The notes under the pieces: generated by a model
Databases searched by the model: none
Told to the model about the DNA's origin: nothing
Seen by the model: the letters and a program-made list of their open reading frames with translations, nothing else
Part shown: piece after piece, positions 6,637-13,002 of the stretch
Numbering within the stretch: position 1 is the first letter of the stretch
Layout: every line of letters begins with the position of its first letter
Translations under genes and position numbers: made by a program
Source: an uncultured Collinsella sp.
Lineage (GTDB): Bacteria > Actinomycetota > Coriobacteriia > Coriobacteriales > Coriobacteriaceae
Direction: 5' to 3'
Assembly (NCBI GenBank): GCA_900541665.1
Contig: UQKV01000053.1
Span: forward strand, 1-13,002
DNA length: 13,002 nucleotides

Positions 6637-6654
6637 ACTTTATCTAGGTAAAGT
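6637..6654. promoter_or_regulatory. Palindromic operator-like site upstream of the hydratase gene
   Basis: ACTTTATCTAGGTAAAGT is a palindrome at 16 of 18 positions, located about 24 bp upstream of the candidate -35 box. The position fits an activator or repressor site. No regulator can be named from the sequence. Confidence 0.4.
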
Positions 6655-6695
6655 AAAGGACGTGCCGGTCGAGGGCCGGAAGATTTTGTGCAAGA

Positions 6696-6738
6696 GCGTC
6701 CCCTTTGACTAGTCATTTAAGAACGTCCCCAATGACTA
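6696..6738. repeat. Pair of short direct repeats (GTCCCC type)
   Basis: GCGTCCCCTTTGACTA (6696-6711) and ACGTCCCCAATGACTA (6723-6738) match at 13 of 16 positions, offset by 27 bp. The string GTCCCCTTTG also occurs in the loop and right arm of the ACCACAAAGG elements, so these may be related intergenic repeats. Confidence 0.45.
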
Positions 6739-6794
6739 CCAACGACTACCGCATCCGGAGCAAGGCAACGCCGCAGGCAGAGGACGGACAGCGA

Positions 6795-6894
6795 GCGACG
6801 TCCAGAGCGAACCAGTTGGCATGAAAAAGGCAAGGCATAGACCTTCTGGTCATGCCTTGCCTTTTGAATGACAAATTGTCGCTCTGGACGTCGC
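6795..6894. repeat. 100-bp nested inverted repeat around a terminator
   Basis: The outer arms GCGACGTCCAGAGCGA (6795-6810) and TCGCTCTGGACGTCGC (6879-6894) are perfect 16-bp inverted repeats. Between them sits the terminator hairpin at 6825-6865. Outer arms around an intrinsic terminator are more than termination requires. Confidence 0.75.
6825..6865. terminator. Bidirectional intrinsic terminator after the dnaK operon
   Basis: AAAAGGCAAGGCAT and ATGCCTTGCCTTTT flank GACC-TTCT-GGTC, giving a stem of nearly 18 bp with A- and T-runs at either end. It would stop dnaK-grpE-dnaJ-hspR transcripts before the hydratase gene. Confidence 0.8.
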
Positions 6895-6907
6895 GCAGCG
6901 TCGAGCC

Positions 6908-6935
6908 GTTACGCCGTTCGGCAGAACGGCGTAAC
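6908..6935 (-). other. Perfect 11-bp hairpin abutting the hspR stop codon
   Basis: GTTACGCCGTT, CGGCAG loop, AACGGCGTAAC. The stem starts at the base after the hspR TAG on the minus strand. It has no T-run. It may be an extra 3'-end structure. Confidence 0.6.
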
Positions 6936-7352
6936 CTACAGATCCCCTCCGGCGCCCAGCAGCTTGCGCATGACTTGCTCGGGGTTGACTGAGCCGTCGC
7001 GCGGGGCCAGGGCAGTGATCTTCTTCTGCATCTTGTACTCGTGCAGCTCGTCCTCGAGCTGGCGCACGCGAGCGCGGAGCTTTTCGTTCTCGCGCTCGCG
7101 CTCCTCGGCACGCTCCTTCATATCGAGGATGCGCACCACGCCGGCAAGATTGATGCCCTCGTCGGTCAGTTGGTTGATGAGCTCCAAGCGCTCGATATCG
7201 GCACGCGAGTACAGGCGCGTGTTGCCGCCCGAGCGCTGGGGATTCACCAAGCCTTTGGACTCGTAGACGCGCAGAGTCTGCGGATGCATGCCGGTCAGCT
7301 CGGCCGCCACGCTGATCATATACAGCGGTTTGTTCCTATTGTCCTCGGCCAT
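6936..7352 (-). CDS. hspR: HspR, MerR-family heat-shock repressor, 138 aa
   Basis: HspR represses the dnaK operon and often clpB in actinobacteria, with DnaK acting as co-repressor. Seen: the MerR winged helix with LYMISVAAELTGMHPQTLRVYE (10-31) and GLVNPQRSGGNTRLYS (35-49), then LELINQLTDEGINLAGVVRIL, which is characteristic of HspR, and a charged dimerisation coiled coil (about 77-110). The C-terminal part is short and basic. It is the last gene of dnaK-grpE-dnaJ-hspR, 72 bp after dnaJ, with an AGGGG/AGG-type ribosome-binding site. Likely targets within the window are the identical-armed operators at 11345-11371 and 2900-2926. Confidence 0.93.
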   Translation of the reverse strand: MAEDNRNKPLYMISVAAELTGMHPQTLRVYESKGLVNPQRSGGNTRLYSRADIERLELINQLTDEGINLAGVVRILDMKERAEERERENEKLRARVRQLEDELHEYKMQKKITALAPRDGSVNPEQVMRKLLGAGGDL

Positions 7353-7392
7353 GCTACCTGACCCCTTTCCGTCTCGTTATCGTCCATCATAA

Positions 7393-7408
7393 GCCCGCGG
7401 GCGCGGGC
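7393..7408 (-). other. GC palindrome between dnaJ and hspR
   Basis: GCCCGCGGGCGCGGGC can fold into a short GC stem in the 72-bp gap. It lacks a U-tract and is too tight for a strong terminator. It might lower hspR expression relative to dnaJ. Confidence 0.3.
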
Positions 7409-7424
7409 GTGCGCCACGACCGCC

Positions 7425-8390
7425 CTAGTACGTCGCCTTGTAACGGTTAACCTTCTCGCGATAGTCGCGCGTGTCGGCCTCGCGCAGCTTGGTCATGGCG
7501 TCGCGCTCGTCATCGGACAGGCTCGTGGGAACCTGCACCTTGATCTCGACGAGCAGCGCACCGGTGCGGCCACGGTGCTTGACGTCAGGCGCGCCCATCT
7601 CCTTAAAGCGGAACTTCTTGCCCGTCTGGGTACCCGCGGGCACCTTCAGACGAACCGTCGCACCGCCGGGCGTCGGCACGTCCACCGTGCAGCCGAGCGC
7701 CGCCTCGTAGACCGAGACCGGTACCTCCATGGTCACGTCGGCACCTTTACGCTTAAACAGCGGATGCTCCTCCACGTGCGTGGTCACGACCAGGTCACCG
7801 CGCTCGCCGCCGGCAACGCCATACTCGCCGCGACGTTTGTAGCGCAGCTTGCCGCCGTCGACCGCGCCCGCAGGCACCGAGACCGTAATGGTCTGCTGCT
7901 CGCCCGTCGAGGGAATGCGGTAGGTGACCTTGTGCGTCACGCCGCGAAACGCGTCCTCGGCCGTCACATCGACGGTCAGCGACAGGTCGCCGCCCTTGCG
8001 AGCACGGTTGCGGCCCGCGCCGGCACCGGCAGCGCCCGCGGCCCCGGCAAAGCCCGAGCCCCAATCGCTGCCCCAGGCGCCGTTGCCGCTAAAGATGCTG
8101 TCGAAGATGTCGCCCCAGCCGCTGGCACCTGCGCCGGCACCGTAGCCTCCGCCATACGCGCCGCCTGCGCCCGGCATGCCGCCAAACATGAGCATCTGGT
8201 CGTACTCTTTGCGCTTCTTCTCGTCCGAAAGCGTCTCGTAGGCCTCGCTGATCTCCTTGAACTTGGCCTCGTCGCCGCCGGCATCGGGGTGATATTTTTG
8301 CGCGAGCTTGCGAAACGCGCTCTTGATCTCTTTGTCGGAGGCGCTCTTGGATACGCCCAGGATGTCATAGAAGGTTTTGCCTGCAGCCAT
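7425..8390 (-). CDS. dnaJ: DnaJ-family co-chaperone without zinc finger (type II/CbpA-like), 321 aa
   Basis: A J-domain co-chaperone that stimulates the DnaK ATPase and delivers substrates. Seen: J-domain (about 6-66) with the catalytic HPD at 34-36, a Gly/Ala/Phe-rich linker (about 69-127), then two beta-barrel C-terminal domains (about 135-215 and 216-290) starting at GGDLSLTVDVTAEDAFRG. The four CxxCxGxG zinc-finger repeats of classical DnaJ are absent and there is only one cysteine (234), so it is a type II J protein although it occupies the dnaJ position of the operon. The start ATG at 8388-8390 follows AGGAGAGGAG. A 107-bp gap with two GC hairpins separates it from grpE. Confidence 0.93.
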   Translation of the reverse strand: MAAGKTFYDILGVSKSASDKEIKSAFRKLAQKYHPDAGGDEAKFKEISEAYETLSDEKKRKEYDQMLMFGGMPGAGGAYGGGYGAGAGASGWGDIFDSIFSGNGAWGSDWGSGFAGAAGAAGAGAGRNRARKGGDLSLTVDVTAEDAFRGVTHKVTYRIPSTGEQQTITVSVPAGAVDGGKLRYKRRGEYGVAGGERGDLVVTTHVEEHPLFKRKGADVTMEVPVSVYEAALGCTVDVPTPGGATVRLKVPAGTQTGKKFRFKEMGAPDVKHRGRTGALLVEIKVQVPTSLSDDERDAMTKLREADTRDYREKVNRYKATY

Positions 8391-8412
8391 CGTAGCTCCT
8401 CTCCTGTTTCAC

Positions 8413-8433
8413 CCGCCGCCCAGCGGGCGGCGG
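8413..8433 (-). other. GC-rich leader hairpin before dnaJ
   Basis: CCGCCGCCC, AGC, GGGCGGCGG form a perfect 9-bp stem 22 bp before the dnaJ start. It resembles the stem before clpB and has no T-run. Confidence 0.5.
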
Positions 8434-8462
8434 CTCATGCTTTCATATGGCACTAGGCCAGA

Positions 8463-8492
8463 AAGGGCCCCGGGTGTTGCCCCGGGGCCCTT
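8463..8492 (-). terminator. Terminator or attenuator hairpin between grpE and dnaJ
   Basis: AAGGGCCCCGGG (8463-8474), a 6-nt loop, CCCGGGGCCCTT (8481-8492) form a perfect 12-bp GC-rich stem directly after the grpE stop. On the minus strand only TTTCT follows, so read-through is likely. It could set a lower level for dnaJ-hspR than for dnaK-grpE. Confidence 0.6.
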
Positions 8493-8497
8493 CTCAA

Positions 8498-9340
8498 TTA
8501 CTCCTCGGTGCTCTCGGCCGTATCGGCCGCAGCATCCTCGGGCGCCGCTTCGGGCTCCGGTGCGGGGCGCTTCTCGCCACCGTAGGTCACCGTCACCATC
8601 GCGGAGCGCAGGATGCGGTCCGCCATGCGGTAGCCCTTCTGGTACACGTCGTTGACGGTCTCGTCGTACTGCGATGCGTCCTCGACGCGACCCACGGCCT
8701 GATGCTCGAGCGGATCGAACGCCTCGCCCTTGGGGTCGATGGGCTCAACGCCCTCGTGCGCAAACACATCGAGCAGCTTGGCATGTACCGCGTCAACGCC
8801 ATCGACGAACTGCTTAAAGTCGTCGGAAAGCTCTTGACTGCGGGCATGGTCGATCGCGCGCTCGATATCGTCGATCACCGGCAGCAGCGCGGTGACGAGC
8901 TTCTCGGTCGCGCGCTCGCGCTCGGCGATACGCTCATTGGCGGTGCGGCGACGGAAGTTCTCCCAGTCGGCCTGCAGGCGGGCGGTGCGCTCGGTAGCGT
9001 CCTTCGCCTTGTCCTCGGCGGCCTTCTGAGCCTCTGCCGCAGCATCGAGCTCATTGCGCACGTCGGCAAGCTCCTTTTGGGCCTGCTCGAACTTGAGCTT
9101 AAAGTCGTTGTCGGCGGCTTCCTCACCGGCGCGGATAGCGGCTTCCACCATCTCGTCCTCGGTCATCGTCGCCTCCTTGTTGGAATCCTCTACCTGGTTC
9201 TCGGCAGCCTCGGCGGCCGGGGCCTCATTGACCTCGGTATCGTCTGCGGCCTCTACGGGAATCTTCACGTCCTTCTCCTCAGAGTCAACGGGGGCGGCGC
9301 CAGCGGCAGCCGCCTCCGTGCGAGCTTTACGGGCGGACAT
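8498..9340 (-). CDS. grpE: GrpE nucleotide-exchange factor, 280 aa
   Basis: GrpE dimers release ADP from DnaK. Seen: an acidic, Ala/Glu-rich N-terminal tail (1-75), a long coiled coil (about 78-125), the family core LQADWENFRRRTANER (122-137), LLPVIDDIERAI (152-163), DPLEHQAV (209-216) and the beta-domain GYRMADRILRSAMVTV (236-251), then an acidic Pro/Ala tail. At 280 aa it is longer than most GrpE proteins (about 180-230). The ATG at 9338-9340 lies 2 bp after the dnaK stop with GAGGA inside the dnaK end, which suggests coupling. An internal ATG (codon 59, 9164-9166) has a near-perfect AAGGAGG 5 nt upstream and would give a 222-aa protein, so the start is not settled. Confidence 0.93.
   Translation of the reverse strand: MSARKARTEAAAAGAAPVDSEEKDVKIPVEAADDTEVNEAPAAEAAENQVEDSNKEATMTEDEMVEAAIRAGEEAADNDFKLKFEQAQKELADVRNELDAAAEAQKAAEDKAKDATERTARLQADWENFRRRTANERIAERERATEKLVTALLPVIDDIERAIDHARSQELSDDFKQFVDGVDAVHAKLLDVFAHEGVEPIDPKGEAFDPLEHQAVGRVEDASQYDETVNDVYQKGYRMADRILRSAMVTVTYGGEKRPAPEPEAAPEDAAADTAESTEE
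9172..9178 (-). promoter_or_regulatory. Strong internal ribosome-binding site within grpE
   Basis: AAGGAGG on the minus strand, 5 nt before the in-frame ATG at 9166-9164 (Met59). It is stronger than the site for the upstream start and bears on which grpE start is used. Confidence 0.55.
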
Positions 9341-9342
9341 GA

Positions 9343-11235
<1,893 letters not shown>

Positions 11236-11262
11236 TAGAAATTCCCTCTCTCTTGTGCGTTC

Positions 11263-11292
11263 GCGCCGCCTCGACGGTCTGTCACGCGGCGC
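11263..11292 (-). other. Leader stem-loop of dnaK
   Basis: GCGCCGC (11263-11269) and GCGGCGC (11286-11292) pair around a 16-nt loop in the untranslated leader, as GC-rich stems also do before clpB and dnaJ. Confidence 0.4.
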
Positions 11293-11338
11293 TTCGGCTT
11301 GTCTTTCAGGATGTAGTGTATCCCCTTATGGGCCGGAA

Positions 11339-11371
11339 TATACAAAATCTAAGTCAATTCATATAAGATTT
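11339..11371 (-). promoter_or_regulatory. Predicted HspR operator and promoter region of dnaK
   Basis: On the plus strand AAATCTAAGTC (11345-11355), AATTC, ATATAAGATTT (11361-11371). All 22 arm bases are identical to the clpB site. On the minus strand TGTATA (11344-11339) follows, as at clpB, and may be the -10 element; the start codon lies about 100 bp downstream. The sharing of this site by two heat-shock genes with hspR between them is the main argument for HspR binding. Confidence 0.7.
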
Positions 11372-11375
11372 CTTA

Positions 11376-11434
11376 TTGCCGAGAGTTTAGGTTCTCAAAT
11401 GCGCAGGTAGATGCGCTGATTGAGTTCTCGGCAA
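11376..11434. repeat. Nested stem-loop upstream of the dnaK operator
   Basis: TTGCCGAGA (11376-11384) and TCTCGGCAA (11426-11434) are perfect 9-bp arms; inside them CTCAA/TTGAG and GCGC/GCGC can pair in the same register. It starts 5 bp from the operator arm. No U-tract follows on either strand. Confidence 0.5.
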
Positions 11435-11466
11435 GTCTATCGAGATCTATGTAGAGATGGCTGAGA

Positions 11467-11690
11467 TTTGCGTCCGGGGGTGCCTGGGGCTGCCTTACGG
11501 AAAGCTCGTCCCGGTTCGAGCGTGGATTCCGGGTCGTAGTTTCCGTCTGAAGGCCCAACCGGAAACCGTATCCCGTTTTGAGAGCTAATACCGGGTCGCA
11601 GTTTCCGCCAGCGGGCCCAACCGGAAACTGCGACCCAGTTTTCGGCTAAATAACGGGATGCCCTTTCCGCAGGCGCGCTCAATAGCTCAA
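11467..11690. repeat. Tandem 62-bp palindromic repeats, about 3.5 units
   Basis: Units start at 11467 (poor), 11529, 11591 and 11653 (partial), each offset by exactly 62 bp. In the unit at 11591, GGGTCGCAGTTTCCG (11593-11607) and CGGAAACTGCGACCC (11621-11635) form a perfect 15-bp inverted repeat around a 13-nt spacer containing GGGCCCAA. In the unit at 11529 the same arms have decayed in the middle. The rest of 11236-11892 holds the dnaK leader and operator, the nested stem-loop and the ferredoxin promoter. Short open frames across the repeats look non-coding. Confidence 0.75.
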
Positions 11691-11803
11691 TATTTCAAGT
11701 CATCTTTAGCTAACATTTGCGCAGCTCAACGGCCTCACCTGCATGTTTTTTAGTAAGCCGCGGCATACTCGGCGAACGGTATGAAGATGCCGGTCAGAGG
11801 GTA

Positions 11804-11831
11804 TTGCAAACGGTCGCTCCCGTGGTATGTT
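11804..11831 (+). promoter_or_regulatory. Candidate promoter of the ferredoxin gene
   Basis: TTGCAA (11804-11809), 16 bp, TATGTT (11826-11831), about 60 bp before the start codon. Confidence 0.5.
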
Positions 11832-11892
11832 TTTGCCCGAATCAAACCGGCGCACATCGCCTGTAGCGTCGGTCAACAGAGAGGAAACTACC

Positions 11893-12078
11893 ATGGCTCA
11901 TCCCGTAATTGATGCCGACGAGTGCATCGCTTGTGGCGTTTGCGTCGACTCCTGCCCCGCTGGCGTTCTGGAGCTCCAGGACGTCGCTACCGTCGCTGAC
12001 GAGGATTCCTGCGTCGCCTGTGGCGCTTGCCAGGACGCTTGCCCCGCCGGCGCGATCACCGAGATCGTCGAGGAGTAA
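11893..12078 (+). CDS. 2[4Fe-4S] bacterial-type ferredoxin, 61 aa
   Basis: A small clostridial-type ferredoxin carrying two [4Fe-4S] clusters, an electron carrier for anaerobic oxidoreductases such as pyruvate:ferredoxin oxidoreductase. Seen: two CxxCxxCxxxCP motifs, Cys11/14/17/21 and Cys40/43/46/50, in a two-fold repeat (CIACGVCVDSCP and CVACGACQDACP), and an acidic C-terminus EIVEE. The start is ATG at 11893, with GAGAGGAAA ending 6 nt upstream; a longer in-frame start at 11827 lies inside the promoter and adds non-family residues. It is monocistronic, with its own promoter and a strong terminator at 12119-12156. The partner enzyme is not in the window. Confidence 0.95.
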   Translation: MAHPVIDADECIACGVCVDSCPAGVLELQDVATVADEDSCVACGACQDACPAGAITEIVEE

Positions 12079-12118
12079 CAACTCCCCCACTTGCACACTC
12101 ACAAGTACACCGTGCACA

Positions 12119-12156
12119 AAAAGGAGGCCTCCGCATCGCCGCGGAGGCCTCCTTTT
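12119..12156. terminator. Bidirectional terminator between ferredoxin and niaR
   Basis: AAAAGGAGGCCTCCGC, ATCGCC loop, GCGGAGGCCTCCTTTT: a perfect 16-bp inverted repeat with A- and T-runs. It ends ferredoxin transcripts and can end nadC-niaR transcripts coming from the other side. Confidence 0.9.
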
Positions 12157-12195
12157 GCATGTGTGGGCAGCTAATTTGGAGCGGGACCCTTGGCA

Positions 12196-12260
12196 GTTGC
12201 GGTGGAATAGTTCCTGTTTTATGGCTTGGATGCCGATTTTAGGAACTATTTCACCGCAAC
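12196..12260. repeat. 20-bp inverted repeat downstream of niaR
   Basis: The arms 12196-12215 (GTTGCGGTGG-AATAGTTCCT) and 12241-12260 (AGGAACTATT-TCACCGCAAC) pair at 19 of 20 positions around a 25-nt loop. There is no U-tract. Being near-perfect and longer than a terminator stem, it looks like another chromosomal palindrome, similar in build to 3870-3926. Confidence 0.75.
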
Positions 12261-12278
12261 TTATAGATGCAGCGTCGG

Positions 12279-12824
12279 CTAAGAGAGATCGTCCTCATAG
12301 GGCATCAGATCTGCCAGATACCCCTTCTCCTTGAGCATAGCCTCGATCTCGTCGAGAGTTTGCTCGTCTTCTGCCGCAATGCGATGGAAGTGATAGCCGC
12401 TGGTTACCGTCAGCAGTGGAAAGCTCTTGCCGCTCTCGATATCGTGCAGGTAGCGCTCAACATCGCGACGATTGCGGATGTCCAGGTCGGCCGTGATCTT
12501 GCCGTACACACGATGGTTGACGATCACGTTGAGCACGGCGCCACCCGCGTCGACGATACTCGTAAGCTCATCGCCTGCCTGCTCCACGCCGTGGCGAACC
12601 TTGACCAAGCGCGTGGGCACAGCGGGGCTGCTGGGGGCCTCCTGCAGCACGTAGCCGCGATTGGTCGCCACGATATCGTGCCCATCGGCGCGCAGCAGGG
12701 CGATGTCTTGCACGACAATCTGGCGGCTCACACCCACCTCACGAGCAAGTGCGCTGCCGGAGACGGGGCACTTGGCTCGCTCGAGCACGCCCATGATGGC
12801 ACGGCGACGCTCGCGGGCGTCCAT
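12279..12824 (-). CDS. niaR: NiaR transcriptional repressor of NAD biosynthesis, 181 aa
   Basis: NiaR (YrxA) represses NAD-synthesis or niacin-uptake genes when niacin is plentiful. Seen: an N-terminal winged helix (about 5-60) with SGSALAREVGVSRQIVVQDIALLRADG, followed by the 3H domain (about 72-175) with His78, Glu86, His145 and His147 in RHGVEQAGDEL and SGYHFH, which correspond in spacing to the metal ligands described for the Thermotoga homologue. The start ATG (12822-12824) overlaps the nadC stop by one base (TAATG) with only a weak ribosome-binding site, so translation is probably coupled to nadC. Its operator should lie before the nad operon, outside the window. Confidence 0.92.
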   Translation of the reverse strand: MDARERRRAIMGVLERAKCPVSGSALAREVGVSRQIVVQDIALLRADGHDIVATNRGYVLQEAPSSPAVPTRLVKVRHGVEQAGDELTSIVDAGGAVLNVIVNHRVYGKITADLDIRNRRDVERYLHDIESGKSFPLLTVTSGYHFHRIAAEDEQTLDEIEAMLKEKGYLADLMPYEDDLS

Positions 12825-13002
12825 TATTTACCGTCCAACAGACGCAGGTGCTTGAGCGAGAGGTCGAGGATCGGCGCAGAGTGCGTCAACGCCCCCGAGC
12901 TGATAAAGTCAACGCCCAGGTCGGCGAGCGCGCGGATATTGCTGGCATCCACGTTGCCCGAGCACTCGGTCTTGGCGCGACCGGCGATAAGCTCAATCGC
13001 GG
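12824..13002 (-). CDS. nadC: Nicotinate-nucleotide (quinolinate) phosphoribosyltransferase, C-terminal 58 residues
   Basis: NadC converts quinolinate and PRPP to nicotinate mononucleotide in de novo NAD synthesis. Only the 3' end is present; the start lies beyond the right edge. Seen: TECSGNVDASNIRALADLGVDFISSGALTHSAPILDLSLK in segments, matching the barrel end of NadC with its ECSG strand, NIR helix and the ISSGALTHS phosphate-binding loop. It ends with LLDGK and TAA (12824-12826). The one-base overlap with niaR places enzyme and regulator in one operon. Confidence 0.92.
   Translation of the reverse strand, partial: AIELIAGRAKTECSGNVDASNIRALADLGVDFISSGALTHSAPILDLSLKHLRLLDGK

Noticed and set aside
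6537..6716. 60-residue N-terminal extension of the hydratase
   Set aside because: The extra codons cross a candidate promoter and do not match family N-termini, whereas ATG at 6534-6536 has a good ribosome-binding site.
11437..11682. Minus-strand frame of 81 codons over the tandem repeats
   Set aside because: It lies entirely on the 62-bp palindromic units, has no ribosome-binding site or family resemblance, and repeats its own residues only because the DNA repeats.
11467..11690. CRISPR array
   Set aside because: The 62-bp units are tandem and vary along their whole length; there are no constant repeats separated by unique spacers and no cas genes.
11236..11892. tRNA, riboswitch or small RNA gene in the dnaK-ferredoxin spacer
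   Set aside because: No cloverleaf, known riboswitch core or promoter-terminator pair was seen; the folding segments are explained by repeats and the operator region.

Overview
The window looks like a high-GC chromosome of a Coriobacteriia actinobacterium, most likely Collinsella or a close relative. The evidence is the actinobacterial heat-shock order dnaK-grpE-dnaJ-hspR, a V/A-type ATPase subunit, a YbhJ-like aconitase-family hydratase, a NiaR/nadC pair, and several families of short palindromic repeats between genes. The genus is an inference from gene content and style, not from a database match. Nearly all genes lie on the minus strand. The exceptions are an orphan membrane-anchored protein (3171-3818) and a small ferredoxin (11893-12078).

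Right to left along the minus strand: the 3' end of nadC overlaps niaR by one base (NAD synthesis and its repressor). This unit faces the ferredoxin gene across a shared bidirectional terminator. A 657-bp spacer follows, holding about three and a half tandem 62-bp palindromic units, a nested stem-loop and the dnaK promoter/operator. Then come dnaK, grpE, dnaJ (a type without zinc finger) and hspR, the DnaK chaperone machine with its own MerR-family repressor. Past a nested inverted repeat with a terminator lies the aconitase-family hydratase. A repeat-rich stretch surrounding the orphan membrane protein comes next, and finally clpB, the disaggregase partner of DnaK.

clpB and dnaK carry the same 27-bp operator-like sequence (two identical 11-bp arms around a variable 5-bp core) in front of their leaders. 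This suggests that HspR, encoded in between, controls both units as one regulon.

The most striking observation is at the left edge. The clpB frame is normal through both ATPase modules up to about residue 770, then continues without a stop into the C-terminal membrane part of a V/A-type ATPase subunit I. The D2 small domain of ClpB is missing and proton-channel helices replace it. This is either a real rearrangement that inactivates ClpB or an assembly chimera at a short shared sequence. I found no phage, insertion sequence, CRISPR array, rRNA or tRNA gene.
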